Origin: Citromicrobium bathyomarinum | Lineage (GTDB): Bacteria; Pseudomonadota; Alphaproteobacteria; Sphingomonadales; Sphingomonadaceae | Reading direction: 5' to 3' | Assembly (NCBI GenBank): GCA_001306305.2 | Contig: CP155577.1 | Span: 1,409,501-1,473,500, forward strand | DNA length: 64,000 bases | Shown here: positions 1 to 9,158 of the stretch, one piece after another | Layout of the letters: each line of letters begins with the position of its first letter | Position numbering within the stretch: the stretch's first letter is position 1 | The notes under the pieces: generated by a model | The model's input: only the letters and a program-made list of their open reading frames with translations | The model's database searches: none | What the model was told of the DNA's origin: nothing | Position numbers and translations under genes: made by a program

Positions 1-376
1 CCTGGCTGGGCGGGGCGTGTTCATGCACCGCCTCGACAACCTGTTCGTACTGGTGCGCGCCGGTCACCGCGAGCACCTGCGGATGCGCGGCGCGGATCGC
101 GTCGGCTTCCTCGCCCATGCAGCCGGTCACGATCACGCGGCCATTCTCGGCAATCGCCTCGCCGATCGCCTGCAGGCTCTCTTCCTTGGCGGAATCGAGG
201 AAGCCGCAGGTGTTGACCAGCACGATGTCCGCGCCCGCATAATCGGCGCTCATCGCGTAGCCATCGGCCCGCAGGCGGGTGAGAATACGCTCGCTATCGA
301 CGAGCGCCTTGGGGCAGCCGAGGCTGACCATGCCGACCTTCTTGGGGTCGGGGATCGAGGTGGTGGTTGTTGTCAT
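1..376 (-). CDS. rimO: Ribosomal protein S12 methylthiotransferase RimO (N-terminal part, runs off the window)
   Basis: RimO is a radical-SAM enzyme that adds a methylthio group to an aspartate of ribosomal protein S12. The reverse strand reads from an ATG at 376 for about 125 residues to the window edge. It shows the N-terminal methylthiotransferase domain: [25 protein letters not shown] and [11 protein letters not shown] carry the three cysteines that bind the second iron-sulfur cluster. The spacing and the CPK after the first cysteine fit RimO better than its relative MiaB. The radical-SAM CxxxCxxC and TRAM domains lie outside the window. Its start is 72 bp from the divergent DUF1761 gene. 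Confidence 0.93.
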   Translation of the reverse strand, partial: MTTTTTSIPDPKKVGMVSLGCPKALVDSERILTRLRADGYAMSADYAGADIVLVNTCGFLDSAKEESLQAIGEAIAENGRVIVTGCMGEEADAIRAAHPQVLAVTGAHQYEQVVEAVHEHAPPSQ

Positions 377-448
377 GATTGCGCGCGCCTCTACACCCAA
401 GTGACGCTTTGCGCTAGGTGGCGCGTCGAACACCAATGGAGGCTGCAA

Positions 449-853
449 ATGGGTCAGATCGATCTGCTGAATATCGTCCTTGGCGCAGCCGCGTTCTTCT
501 TCGTGGGAATGGTCTGGTACGGCGTGTTGTTCGGGAAGATCTGGAAGCGCGCGATCGGGCGCGGCGAGGATGAGGGGTTCAGCGGAGACCGGCCGCTGTG
601 GCTGGTGTTCGGCCTGACCTTTGCCTTCGCGTTGCTGATTTCGCTGACGTTGGCACACCAGTTCGCGATGTCGAGCCCGTCGGTGCGCGCGATGATGATG
701 ATCTCGGTCGGTTACGGCCTGATGCTGATGGTGCCCGCAGTGGGTATTCGCTATCTCTATCTCAACGCCCCGTGGCGGGTGTTCGCAATCGACGCGGGCT
801 TCTTCGTCACCGCAATGGCGGCGATGGGCGCGGTGTTCGTGGCGCTGCGCTGA
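449..853 (+). CDS. DUF1761 family small membrane protein
   Basis: The 134-residue product is mostly hydrophobic. Helices lie near residues 7-27 ([20 protein letters not shown]), 50-70, 80-97 and 108-130, which fits the four-helix DUF1761 family, whose function is unknown. The ATG at 449 is chosen because TGGAGG lies six bases upstream; the frame stays open much further upstream, but only as antisense to rimO. It ends 15 bp before the convergent potassium channel gene. No functional inference is possible from context. Confidence 0.75.
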   Translation: MGQIDLLNIVLGAAAFFFVGMVWYGVLFGKIWKRAIGRGEDEGFSGDRPLWLVFGLTFAFALLISLTLAHQFAMSSPSVRAMMMISVGYGLMLMVPAVGIRYLYLNAPWRVFAIDAGFFVTAMAAMGAVFVALR

Positions 854-868
854 CCACGCTGAGTCACG

Positions 869-2002
869 CTATTGCGGGCGCGCTTCGCCGTTGTGCCCGT
901 CGCCGCGTTTCTCACCCTCGACCGTCGGCACGATCTCGACCACGATATCGCCCGCCTGCAGGTTCTGGCACTCGTCTTCCCAGAAGCCCAGCGCCTCGCC
1001 ATTGCGATAGATCCTGAGGCCCCGGCCGCCGGTCTTCAGCGCGGAGATCGCGCAGCCGCATTCCTCTGCTGTGACGGGGCGCTCAACCAGCTGGACCCGC
1101 CCTGCGACGGAGGCCAGATCGGCGAGATAATCCGCGATATGCGCGCCCTTGACGCTGCCCGCGAGCAGCAGCCCGGTGAAGTGGACCGGGTTGATGACGT
1201 TGTTGGCCCCGGCCTGCCGCGCGAGGCTCTCGTTGTCCGACGCGCGCACCACCACGCTGATCGGCACCGCAGGCGCGAGCGCGCGCACGGTCAGTACGAT
1301 CAGGATCGAGGTGTCGTCGCGCCCGGCAGACACAAGCACGCTCTGCGCGCGGTCGATCTTGACCGCCTTGAGCGTTTCGTCCCGCGTCGCGTCGGCGGCC
1401 ATGATGTTGCAGCCCAGCGCTTCGGCATCGGCGAGGCGTTCCTCACTAGGGTCGATCACGACGATGCATTCCGGCTCGACCCCGCGATCGATCAGTTCGG
1501 CAACCGATTCCGAACCCGACACGCCGTAGCCGAGCACCACGATGTGGTCGGACAATTGCTCCTGAATGCGGTTCATGCGGAATTTCTCCCAGCTGCGCTG
1601 AATGAGGAAGTTGTAGGCGGTGCCGACGAAAATGAAGAGCACGGCGAAGCGTACCGGGGTGACGATCACCGCCTCCACCAGCCGCGCGCGATCGGTGATC
1701 GGCGCGATGTCGCCGAAGCCGGTCGTGGTGATCGAGATCATCGTGAAATAGACGACGTCGAGGAAGCTGACCTCGCCATCGAGGTTATCGACCAGCCCCT
1801 CGCGATCCCACCAGTGGATCATCACCACCAGGAAGATGAGGCCCAGCGCCAGCCCCAGCCGGATCGACAGGTCGCCCCATACGGGCACCTTCACCGCGCG
1901 CCGCAGTGGCTGGAAGCGCGGGCCGCGCACTTCGCGTGCGCTCGCACCGCTGCCGACCCGTTCGACCTGCTGGCGTCCCCGTTTCCCCCGGTCGCTGCTC
2001 AA
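869..2002 (-). CDS. Two-TM potassium channel with TrkA-N (RCK) domain
   Basis: Predicted inner-membrane ligand-gated K+ channel of the Kch/MthK type, 377 residues. TM1 is about residues 44-63, followed by the pore loop with filter TTTGFGD (about 92-98) and TM2 (about 111-133). A cytoplasmic RCK domain with the nucleotide-binding signature VVLGYGVSG starts near 153; the IDPSEERLADAEALG stretch is typical. The last 90 residues resemble an RCK-C lobe. The start is uncertain: the reading begins at a TTG (2002) with no strong ribosome binding site, and an internal GTG could be used. It lies downstream of surE on the same strand with a 66 bp gap. Confidence 0.85.
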   Translation of the reverse strand: MSSDRGKRGRQQVERVGSGASAREVRGPRFQPLRRAVKVPVWGDLSIRLGLALGLIFLVVMIHWWDREGLVDNLDGEVSFLDVVYFTMISITTTGFGDIAPITDRARLVEAVIVTPVRFAVLFIFVGTAYNFLIQRSWEKFRMNRIQEQLSDHIVVLGYGVSGSESVAELIDRGVEPECIVVIDPSEERLADAEALGCNIMAADATRDETLKAVKIDRAQSVLVSAGRDDTSILIVLTVRALAPAVPISVVVRASDNESLARQAGANNVINPVHFTGLLLAGSVKGAHIADYLADLASVAGRVQLVERPVTAEECGCAISALKTGGRGLRIYRNGEALGFWEDECQNLQAGDIVVEIVPTVEGEKRGDGHNGEARPQ

Positions 2003-2068
2003 GGCTGATGCTTTCTCATTGGAAACGAAGGGTTAGACTCGTGCTGCGCGCGCGGCAACCGAATCGCG

Positions 2069-2830
2069 TCAGCCGTAACGCTCGCCCAGCTCGCCGAGCG
2101 AGGCGTGGTGCGTCAGATCGAGCTGCAGCGGGGTGACCGAGACGAAGCCTTCGTTGATCGCTTCCAGATCGGTGCCGTGGTCCAGCGTGTGCTCGATCGC
2201 CTGCAGGCCGAACCAGTAATATTTGAACCCGCGCGGATCGCGCCCTTCGACCACGGTGCCGCGCGAATAGTCGTGGAAGCCCTGACGGACCGCGCGGATG
2301 CCCCTGATCTGATCGGCGGTAAGGGCGGGGAAGTTGACATTGACCAGCGTGCGCTTGGGCAGCGGCGTGTCGAGCAGCGGGCCCATCACCTTCTCGCCCC
2401 AGGCGCGCGCGGCTTCGAACGTGTCGTCGGTCGCCGCGCCTTCCTTGCTGGTTACCTGGCTTAGTGCGATCGAGCGGATGCCCGCCAGCGCGCCCTCAAT
2501 CGCGGCGGACACGGTGCCGGAATAGGTGATGTCGTCGGCCAGGTTTGCCCCGCGATTGACGCCGGAGAGGATAACATCGGGCGGGCCGTCCATCACCTGC
2601 CGCAGACCCATGGTGACCGCGTCGGTCGGGGTGCCGGTGACGGAATAGCGCCGCTCGCCATGCTTGCGCAGGCGGACGGGGCGGGTGAGGGTGAGGGCGT
2701 GGCCCATCCCCGACTGCTCTTCATCCGGCGCGCAGATCCAGATGTCGTCGGAGAAGGCGCGGGCGATCTCCTCCAGCACTTCGAGGCCGGGGGCGTGGAT
2801 GCCATCGTCGTTGGTGAGGAGGATTTTCAT
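2069..2830 (-). CDS. surE: 5'-nucleotidase SurE
   Basis: SurE is a metal-dependent 5'/3'-nucleotidase and exopolyphosphatase of the cytoplasm. The protein is 253 residues, the usual length. The metal site is visible at the N-terminus (LLTNDDGIHAPG, D8/D9) together with LSGVNRGANLADD and TYSGTVSAA, which hold the conserved Asn and Ser ligands. It sits between serS and the potassium channel on the minus strand. serS-surE is a common order in alphaproteobacteria, where a peptidoglycan peptidase and pcm often follow; here those are replaced by the channel gene. A palindromic dispersed repeat separates it from serS. Confidence 0.95.
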   Translation of the reverse strand: MKILLTNDDGIHAPGLEVLEEIARAFSDDIWICAPDEEQSGMGHALTLTRPVRLRKHGERRYSVTGTPTDAVTMGLRQVMDGPPDVILSGVNRGANLADDITYSGTVSAAIEGALAGIRSIALSQVTSKEGAATDDTFEAARAWGEKVMGPLLDTPLPKRTLVNVNFPALTADQIRGIRAVRQGFHDYSRGTVVEGRDPRGFKYYWFGLQAIEHTLDHGTDLEAINEGFVSVTPLQLDLTHHASLGELGERYG

Positions 2831-2849
2831 CTGTATTCCTTCTCTAATT

Positions 2850-2946
2850 CGTCATGCTGAACTCGTTTCAGCATCCAGGTTCCCTTCCGCTGCGAACTTC
2901 AGCGCAGATGAGAACTGGACCCTGAAACAAGTTCAGGGTGACGACT
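2850..2946. repeat. BIME/REP-like intergenic palindromic element
   Basis: The 97 bp spacer between serS and surE consists of two inverted copies of a unit of about 28 bp. The left end begins GTCATGCTGAAC and the reverse complement of the right end begins GTCACCCTGAAC. Each copy itself forms a small hairpin (TGCTGAA/TTCAGCA on the left, CCCTGAA/TTCAGGG on the right). This looks like a mobile palindromic repeat of the kind scattered between genes in sphingomonad genomes. No transposase or RAYT gene is in the window. Confidence 0.75.
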
Positions 2947-2950
2947 AAGA

Positions 2951-4234
2951 TTACTCCGGGCTGATCCGCGTCAGACCGCCCATGTAGGGATGCAGCGCTT
3001 CGGGCACGTCGATGCTACCGTCTTCGCTCTGGTAGTTCTCCAGCACCGCCACCAGCGTGCGGCCCACGGCGAGGCCCGATCCGTTGAGCGTGTGGACGAA
3101 CTCGGTCTTCTTGTCGCCGCTTTCCGGGCGATAGCGCGCGCTCATCCGGCGGGCCTGGAAATCGCCCACGTTGGAACAGCTGGAAATCTCGCGGTAGGCA
3201 CCCTGGCCGGGCAGCCACACTTCCAGATCGTAGGTCTTGCGCGCGCCGAAGCCCATGTCGCCGGTGCACAGCAGCATCTTGCGGTAGGGCAGGCCGAGTG
3301 CCTGCAGCACGCCTTCCGCGCACTGCGTCATCCGCTCATGCTCGGCTTCGCTGTCCTCGGGGCGCACGATGCTGACCAGCTCGACCTTTTCGAACTGGTG
3401 CTGGCGGATGAAGCCGCGCGTATCCTTGCCCGCCGCGCCCGCTTCGGAACGGAAGCATGGGGTCAGCGCCGTCATCCGCAGCGGCAGATGCGCTTCTTCG
3501 ATGATGTGCCCGCGCACCGCATTGGTCAGGCTGACCTCGGCGGTGGGGATCAGCCAGCGGCCGTCGGTGGTGTGGAACAGGTCGTCGGCGAACTTGGGCA
3601 ATTGCCCGGTGCCGAACACCGCATCGTCGCGCACCAGCAGCGGCGGGTTACATTCCAGATAGCCGTTCTCGGTCACCTGCCGGTCGAGCATGAACTGGCC
3701 GAGCGCGCGGTGCAGCCGGGCGATCCCGCCGCGCAGGAAGGTGAAGCGTGCGCCGGCGATATTGGCACCGATCTCGAAATCGAGGCCCAGCATCGGGCCG
3801 ATATCGGCATGTTCGCGCGGCTCGAAGTCGAACTCGCGCTTCTCGCCCCAGGTCGACAGCTCGACGTTTTCTTCCTCCCCCGCGCCCTCGGGCACGTCCT
3901 CGGCGGGTAGGTTGGGGATCGCGGCGAGCATGTCGTCCATCTCGGCGCCGAGCACGCGCGCGTCTTCCTCCAGCCGGGGCAGGGTGGTCGCCTTGAGCTC
4001 GGTCACCTCGGCCTTCAGCCGGTCGGCTTCCTCGGTATTGCCGCTGCCCATCGCCTGGCCGATCGCCTTGGAGGCGGCGTTGCGGCGGTTCTGTGCGTCC
4101 TGCAATTCGGTCAGGACGGCGCGGCGGCGGGTGTCGAGGTCGAGCAGACGCGCGGTGACCGGCTCTGCCCCGCGACGGGCGAGCGCGGCGTCGAAAGCTT
4201 CGGGTTCGCGGCGGATGGTGGCGATGTCGTGCAT
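2951..4234 (-). CDS. serS: Seryl-tRNA synthetase
   Basis: Class II aminoacyl-tRNA synthetase charging tRNA-Ser, 427 residues. Residues 1-110 form the N-terminal tRNA-binding coiled coil ([18 protein letters not shown] start, [20 protein letters not shown]). The catalytic domain has motif 2 [18 protein letters not shown] and motif 3 with YREISSCSN and the ARG-rich [13 protein letters not shown]. The MHDI start is standard. It is the first gene of a minus-strand run serS-surE-channel. Its promoter must lie in the 4235-4550 region, which it shares with the divergent lipoprotein gene. Confidence 0.97.
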   Translation of the reverse strand: MHDIATIRREPEAFDAALARRGAEPVTARLLDLDTRRRAVLTELQDAQNRRNAASKAIGQAMGSGNTEEADRLKAEVTELKATTLPRLEEDARVLGAEMDDMLAAIPNLPAEDVPEGAGEEENVELSTWGEKREFDFEPREHADIGPMLGLDFEIGANIAGARFTFLRGGIARLHRALGQFMLDRQVTENGYLECNPPLLVRDDAVFGTGQLPKFADDLFHTTDGRWLIPTAEVSLTNAVRGHIIEEAHLPLRMTALTPCFRSEAGAAGKDTRGFIRQHQFEKVELVSIVRPEDSEAEHERMTQCAEGVLQALGLPYRKMLLCTGDMGFGARKTYDLEVWLPGQGAYREISSCSNVGDFQARRMSARYRPESGDKKTEFVHTLNGSGLAVGRTLVAVLENYQSEDGSIDVPEALHPYMGGLTRISPE

Positions 4235-4550
4235 GGCTCGCGCCTATACGAGCCTGACCGCGCTTGGCCAGTATCAAGTTGGCCAGCGATCGCTGTTTGA
4301 GGGCCCCGGAGCGATTCGGAAGCTGGATGCGGCATCGGCCCACCGATTTAAGGCAGACGAAGACGCTCGGGTGCCTGCAGCCGATCGAAACTGTGACCCA
4401 AATGGCCCAGGGTAACGCGTATGCGTCCGTGAAACCGAACGGTCACAAATGCTCCCCGAAAGTGTCACGTCGCGTCTCTAGCGCCCCTCTCGCGATCACT
4501 ATTCGCGTCCACATATTCGAATCTTCGGTTTTTTGAGGGGACCGCTCGCT
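4235..4550. other. Divergent intergenic region (316 bp) between serS and the lipoprotein-TonB receptor unit
   Basis: No gene is seen here. The region holds a short direct repeat TTGGCCAG at 4264-4271 and 4279-4286 close to the serS start. A Pho-box-like array lies at 4429-4468 on the lipoprotein side. The ribosome binding site GAGGGG at 4535-4540 precedes the GTG at 4551. It is relatively AT-rich near 4500-4535. Confidence 0.6.
4429..4468 (+). promoter_or_regulatory. Putative Pho-box-like operator upstream of the lipoprotein-TonB receptor unit
   Basis: Heptamers recur exactly every 11 bp: GTGAAAC (4429), CGGTCAC (4440), GCTCCCC (4451, poor) and GTGTCAC (4462), with AT-rich tetranucleotides CGAA, AAAT and GAAA between them. 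The known Pho box is a direct repeat of CTGTCAT/C-like heptamers with four-base AT-rich spacers, so two of the four units match well and one partly. The array lies 82 bp upstream of the GTG start, where a PhoB-activated promoter would place it. This is inference from pattern only; a chance match is possible. Confidence 0.45.
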
Positions 4551-6131
4551 GTGAAAAATCTCCATCGCTCGCTCGTAATCGGTTGTAGCGCGCTGGCTCT
4601 TGCCGGCTGTGGTGCCGATGAAATCGTCTCGCCCGGCACGGGCGGCAATGTGACGATCAACAACCCGGCCCCCACGCCGGCCCCGGCACCGGCTCCGACG
4701 CCGACCAGCACGCTGGCAACCCCGGCGGCCAGCTGCCCGCAGATCGCCAACCCGACGCAGCTGCTCGACCTCGGCACGATCTCCGGCCCGACCGGCACCT
4801 ATCGCCGTTGCCGTCTGCCCGAGAGCTTCACGGCATCGTCGACCCTGCCGCGCGTTGCCGGCACGCTCTATGAACTCAACGGCCAGACCGACGTCGGCGT
4901 CGACCAGGGCTTCGGCTCGACCAACACTGCCGTGACGCTCGACATCGAACCGGGCGTGATCATCTTCGCGTCGGGTAACGACTTCCTCAACGTCAATCGC
5001 GGTAATAAGCTGAACGCGGTCGGCACGGCAGCCAAGCCGATCATCTTCACCAGCCGCCAGAACGTGGAAGGTAGCACCAGCACCGACACTTCGGGCCAGT
5101 GGGGCGGGATCATCCTGTCGGGCCGCGCGCCCGTGGTCGACTGCTTCATCGGTTCGGAAGCGGCAGGTACCTGCGAACGCCGTGTCGAAGGTGCGACCAA
5201 CCAGATCCTGTACGGCGGCGCGCAGTCGGGCGACAGCTCGGGCACGCTCAGCTACATCCAGATCCGCTTCTCCGGCTTCGCACTGGCGAATGGCGACGAA
5301 CTCCAGTCGCTGACCACCGGCGGCGTCGGCTCGGGCACGGTCATCAACAACATCCAGAGCTACAACAGCTCCGACGATGGTGCTGAATTCTTCGGCGGCA
5401 GCGTGCGCGCCTCGCGTCTCGCGATCATCGGCGCGGAAGACGACTCGCTCGACACCGATACCGGCCTCAAGGGTCTGTTCGACCAGGTCCTGATCGTGCA
5501 GCGCCCGGCCGCCTCGGACACCGTCATCGAACAGGATTCGGACGGTAACGAGGAAGCGTCCCCGCGCACCAACGTGCGCGTGAACAACGCCACCATGATC
5601 GCGCAGAGCAGCATCGGCGACCGCGGCATCCGCGTGCGCGGCAGCTCGGACTTCTCGCTGTTCAACTCACTCGTCTGGGATCGTCTGGGCACCAATAACG
5701 GCTGCATCAACGTGCAGGGCGTTTCGGTGGATCGCGCCGCCGGTGCCAACGACGAATCCGGCCCGGTCGTATTCAACTCGGTGGCGCTGCAGTGCGCGAC
5801 CAACTTCCGCGGCGGCAGCGGCTCGACCGCGGCGCAGGTCGAAGCGCGCTTCGATGCGGGCGCGGCCAACACCAAGGCCTTCACCAACACGCTTGCCCGC
5901 CTGACCGGGATCACCACCGGTGCTCCGTTCATCAACGGCAGCGCGGAAAACACCTACAACCCGATCTTCGATGCGAACGCCGTGTCGAGCTTCTTCCCGA
6001 CCGGCCGCAGCTACATCGGCGCCGTGCCGAGCGAAGCGGCGAACTGGGCCGAAGGCTGGACCTGTAACTCGGCGACGGTGACGCTGGGTCTGAACAACAC
6101 CGGCAGCTGCGACACGCTGCCGCAGATCTGA
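4551..6131 (+). CDS. Beta-helix-type outer-membrane lipoprotein paired with a TonB receptor
   Basis: This 526-residue protein starts at the GTG at 4551 after GAGGGG; a longer reading from a TTG at 4533 would add six residues before the signal. The signal peptide ends in the lipobox LALAGC, followed by a Pro/Ala/Thr-rich tether (about residues 40-60). The rest is rich in Gly, Asn and Ser with recurring short strands (TAAKPIIFTSRQN, SGQWGGIILSGRAPVVD, LSYIQIRFSGF, GAEFFGGSVRASRLAIIGAEDD), as in parallel beta-helix folds. Similar lipoproteins in Bacteroidota and sphingomonads are uncharacterised. It is followed by a TonB receptor after a 134 bp gap with a hairpin, so it probably works as a surface substrate-binding partner. 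Substrate unknown; the Pho-like operator hints at phosphate or organophosphate. Confidence 0.7.
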   Translation: MKNLHRSLVIGCSALALAGCGADEIVSPGTGGNVTINNPAPTPAPAPAPTPTSTLATPAASCPQIANPTQLLDLGTISGPTGTYRRCRLPESFTASSTLPRVAGTLYELNGQTDVGVDQGFGSTNTAVTLDIEPGVIIFASGNDFLNVNRGNKLNAVGTAAKPIIFTSRQNVEGSTSTDTSGQWGGIILSGRAPVVDCFIGSEAAGTCERRVEGATNQILYGGAQSGDSSGTLSYIQIRFSGFALANGDELQSLTTGGVGSGTVINNIQSYNSSDDGAEFFGGSVRASRLAIIGAEDDSLDTDTGLKGLFDQVLIVQRPAASDTVIEQDSDGNEEASPRTNVRVNNATMIAQSSIGDRGIRVRGSSDFSLFNSLVWDRLGTNNGCINVQGVSVDRAAGANDESGPVVFNSVALQCATNFRGGSGSTAAQVEARFDAGAANTKAFTNTLARLTGITTGAPFINGSAENTYNPIFDANAVSSFFPTGRSYIGAVPSEAANWAEGWTCNSATVTLGLNNTGSCDTLPQI

Positions 6132-6142
6132 TCGAGCCAACA

Positions 6143-6180
6143 GGGGGAGGGGCCGGGCGCTGGTGCGCCGGGCACCTCCC
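6143..6180 (+). terminator. Intercistronic hairpin between the lipoprotein and TonB receptor genes
   Basis: GGGAGG with CCTCCC and the inner GGGCGC/GCGCC arms form a strong GC hairpin around a short loop, followed by a weak T run (CGATTTTCC a few bases on). It may act as an attenuator that lowers receptor expression relative to the lipoprotein or protects the upstream mRNA 3' end, rather than as a full terminator. Confidence 0.5.
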
Positions 6181-6265
6181 TTGCTCGATTTTCCGATGAC
6201 GCCCCGGCCATTGCGGCCCGGGTGCACCAGTCTTTCAAGACCTTAGCATGAGGGGGTCTCATACC

Positions 6266-9055
6266 ATGTCCACCGGCAAGCAGTTGGCAGGGCTGCTATT
6301 GCTCTCCACCGCGCTCACCTTCCCGGGTGTCGCATTCGCTCAAGGCACGGGTACGGCCCAGTCCGGCAACGCGGCTGCCCAGCCCGCGGTCGAGACGCCC
6401 GCTGAGGAGCCCATCAACCCAGACGAAAACGATGCCGCGCAGGAAGGCGAGGGCGAGATCGACGTCTCCGTTCCCGGCGGCAACGTGATCACCGTGACCG
6501 GCCGCCGCGGCCCGCGCGACATCACGCGCGGATCCAGCCAGGTCGTCTCGGTGCTCAGCACGGAAGACATCGCGCGCACTGGTGAAGGGGATATCGCCGG
6601 CGCGCTGAGCCGCGTGACCGGCCTTTCCAACACCGGCAATGGCCGCGTCTTCGTGCGCGGCCTTGGCGACCGCTATTCGCTCGCGCTGCTCAACGGCCTT
6701 CCGCTGCCGTCGCCCGAGCCGCTGAGCCGCGTCGTCCCGCTCGACATCTTTCCGACCGACATCATCGCCTCCTCGCTGGTCCAGAAGACCTATTCTGCGA
6801 ACTTCCCCGGCGAATTCGGTGGCGGCGTGATCAACCTGACCACGCAGGCGATCCCCGACGAAAGCTTCCTCAAGGTCAGCCTCGGGGTCAGTGGCGACAC
6901 CGAAACCACCTTCGAGAACGGGTTGCTGTACTACGGCAGCGATATGGACTGGTACGGCTTCGACGGCGGTCGCCGCGATCCGCAGCCCGCGCTGCAGGCC
7001 TATCTCGATGGCACGGTCGAGCTTGAAGAGCTGCCTCTGGCGGATCGTCAGACGATTGCCAGCACACTCTCCGTGCCCAACCTGATTGTGCTCCAGAAAG
7101 CCGACAAGCTGCGCCCCAACATGTCGGGCGGCCTGACCGGCGGAACCAGCTTCTTCGTCGGCGACGACGCGGAACTGGGCATCATCGCGACCGCCAACCT
7201 GAGCAACTCGCTGCGCAACCGCAACGTCCTCAGCCAGACGCCGGTGCGCCAGGAAACCGTGACCCCGGCCGACGACTTCCGCCGCTTCGTGACCGATAAC
7301 CGCATCCTGCTCAACGGGCTGCTCGGCTTCGGGCTGGAATATGGCGATCAGAAGATCCGCTGGACCAACGTGTATATTCGCGACGTGCTCAAGCAGGCGT
7401 CGCTCAGCCAGGGGCGGATCATCGTCGGTTCGGGCGATGACGGGTTCGACAAGCTGATCCAGCAAAACGGCTGGTTCGAACGCCAGCTGATCGATTCGCA
7501 GGTGGTCGGCGAATTCCAGCTCGGCAGCGACATCTCGCTCGACCTGCGTGGCGGCTATGCCCAGACCGATCGCGAGAGCCCGTACGAATATCGCTTCGAC
7601 TATGTCCGGACGAACAACCCGAACGATCCGTTCGGCGATTATTTCGTCAACCCGCTGGACAACAACCTGCCCGGCGGCCAGGCGGCGGTCGCGTTCTCCG
7701 ACCTGACCGAGAAAGTCTATTACGGCGGCGGCGATCTGACCGTGCCCGTCATGCCCGATGTGCTGTCGCTGACCGCCGGCGCCGCCTACACCGACACGCA
7801 GCGCTATTCGGAACGCCGCGCGTTCCAGTTCACCGCGCCGAGCAACTTCCCCAACGGCATCGCGCTGCTGCGTCCGGACCTGCTGATCGCACCCGCGATC
7901 ATCGAAGCATCGAACGTGCCCGGCTTCGCTGCGCCGGGAGTGTCCGCGCCGGTCGATCTGCGCGAACTGACCGAGGATACGCCTGCGTTCGACGCCCGGC
8001 TGAAGGTGATGGCCGGCTATCTGAAGGGCAATCTGACGCCGATCGAGGGGCTGACCATCGATGCGGGCGTGCGCTATGAGGATGGCAAGCAGACCGTCGC
8101 CCCGGCGCAGGTCTTCACCAACCAGCCCAACCTCGGCGCGGTGACCGCGATCGAGAACAGCTACTGGCTGCCTTCGGCCACGATCACCTACGAGTTCGAC
8201 AATGGGCTGCAGCTGCGTGCGAGCGCGTCGAAGACGATCGCCCGTCCCCAGTTCCGCGAACTGCTGCTGCAGGAATATACCGATCCGGAAAGCCTGCGCT
8301 CCTTCGTGGGTAACCCTGCCTTGCAGGACAGCACGCTGTTCAACGCGGAAGTGCGCGGCGAATACTATTTCGGGCAGGGCAGCCGCGTCTCGCTGGCGGG
8401 CTTCTACAAGTCGATCGACAACCCGATCGAGGCGTTCTCGCAGTTCACCGACAACTCGCAGTCGACCAGTTTCGCCAATGCTCCCAAGGCAGAACTTTAC
8501 GGTGCCGAGGCCGAGCTGGTGTGGAACTACGACCTCTACGATCTGGGCGGCTTCTTCGAAAGCAAGCGCGCTCTGCTGATCGCGAACTACACCTACACCC
8601 AGTCCCAGATTCAGGTGAAACCGGGCGATCAGACCTTCATCTTCATCACCGGTGTAGGGGCGAGCCCGCGCGATGCGACCTCGCTGTTCCGCGATGGCGA
8701 TCCGCTGACCGGCCAGTCCGATCATCTCGCCAACATCCAGGTCGGGTTCGAGGATATCGACCGGCTGAGCCAGGTGACGCTGCTGTTCTCCTACGCCAGC
8801 AACCGCGTGACCAGCCGTCTGGGCCAGAACGCAGGCGGGCTGCCCGACGTGATCGAGAAGCCGGGCGCCAGGCTCGATCTCGTGATCCGGCAGGGTGTCG
8901 AGCTGGGCGGTGTGCCGCTGGAACTGAAGTTCGAGGCGCGCAACCTCACGGGGACGGACAATTACGAGTACGTCGCCAATGACAGCGGCCGGGTCGATGT
9001 GAACAGCTATCAGGTCGGCCAGAGCTTCGCGCTGTCGCTGTCCGCCGAGTTCTGA
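6266..9055 (+). CDS. TonB-dependent outer-membrane receptor
   Basis: A 929-residue receptor that imports a substrate across the outer membrane using TonB energy. The ATG at 6266 is preferred: AGGGGGT lies nine bases upstream and the product begins with a clean signal peptide (MSTGKQLAGLLLL, cut after VAFAQ). A TonB-box-like ITVTGRR lies near residue 75. The plug domain has VFVRGLGDRYSLALLNGLPL and SANFPGEFGGGVINLTT. The C-terminal barrel ends in phenylalanine (SLSAEF), as required for Bam recognition. The long acidic linker before the plug (EEPINPDENDAAQEGEGE) is notable. The upstream beta-helix lipoprotein is its likely lid or partner, like SusC/SusD in arrangement but not in sequence. Substrate unknown. 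Confidence 0.92.
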   Translation: MSTGKQLAGLLLLSTALTFPGVAFAQGTGTAQSGNAAAQPAVETPAEEPINPDENDAAQEGEGEIDVSVPGGNVITVTGRRGPRDITRGSSQVVSVLSTEDIARTGEGDIAGALSRVTGLSNTGNGRVFVRGLGDRYSLALLNGLPLPSPEPLSRVVPLDIFPTDIIASSLVQKTYSANFPGEFGGGVINLTTQAIPDESFLKVSLGVSGDTETTFENGLLYYGSDMDWYGFDGGRRDPQPALQAYLDGTVELEELPLADRQTIASTLSVPNLIVLQKADKLRPNMSGGLTGGTSFFVGDDAELGIIATANLSNSLRNRNVLSQTPVRQETVTPADDFRRFVTDNRILLNGLLGFGLEYGDQKIRWTNVYIRDVLKQASLSQGRIIVGSGDDGFDKLIQQNGWFERQLIDSQVVGEFQLGSDISLDLRGGYAQTDRESPYEYRFDYVRTNNPNDPFGDYFVNPLDNNLPGGQAAVAFSDLTEKVYYGGGDLTVPVMPDVLSLTAGAAYTDTQRYSERRAFQFTAPSNFPNGIALLRPDLLIAPAIIEASNVPGFAAPGVSAPVDLRELTEDTPAFDARLKVMAGYLKGNLTPIEGLTIDAGVRYEDGKQTVAPAQVFTNQPNLGAVTAIENSYWLPSATITYEFDNGLQLRASASKTIARPQFRELLLQEYTDPESLRSFVGNPALQDSTLFNAEVRGEYYFGQGSRVSLAGFYKSIDNPIEAFSQFTDNSQSTSFANAPKAELYGAEAELVWNYDLYDLGGFFESKRALLIANYTYTQSQIQVKPGDQTFIFITGVGASPRDATSLFRDGDPLTGQSDHLANIQVGFEDIDRLSQVTLLFSYASNRVTSRLGQNAGGLPDVIEKPGARLDLVIRQGVELGGVPLELKFEARNLTGTDNYEYVANDSGRVDVNSYQVGQSFALSLSAEF

Positions 9056-9079
9056 TCCGACCTTCACGCATCAAGACCG

Positions 9080-9117
9080 AAAAGGCCCGCGGCGATCCCG
9101 CGGGCCTTTTCTTTTTG
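9080..9117 (+). terminator. Rho-independent terminator after the TonB receptor
   Basis: A 13 bp perfect stem (AAAAGGCCCGCGG at 9080-9092 with CCGCGGGCCTTTT at 9098-9110), a five-base loop and a trailing CTTTTTG. It lies 25 bp after the receptor stop codon. The A run on the other side means it could also serve the convergent regulator gene. Confidence 0.9.
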
Positions 9118-9158
9118 AGTGCTGGAGTGAAAGCTCGCGGTCCTGCGACGATCCGACG

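Noticed and set aside
4264-4286. TTGGCCAG direct repeat near serS as a riboswitch or T-box
   Set aside because: Only a short repeat; no T-box specifier or conserved riboswitch core could be found.
6296-9067. Antisense open frame of 923 codons over the TonB receptor
   Set aside because: Composition effect of high-GC codon usage; the sense frame has signal peptide, plug and barrel end.
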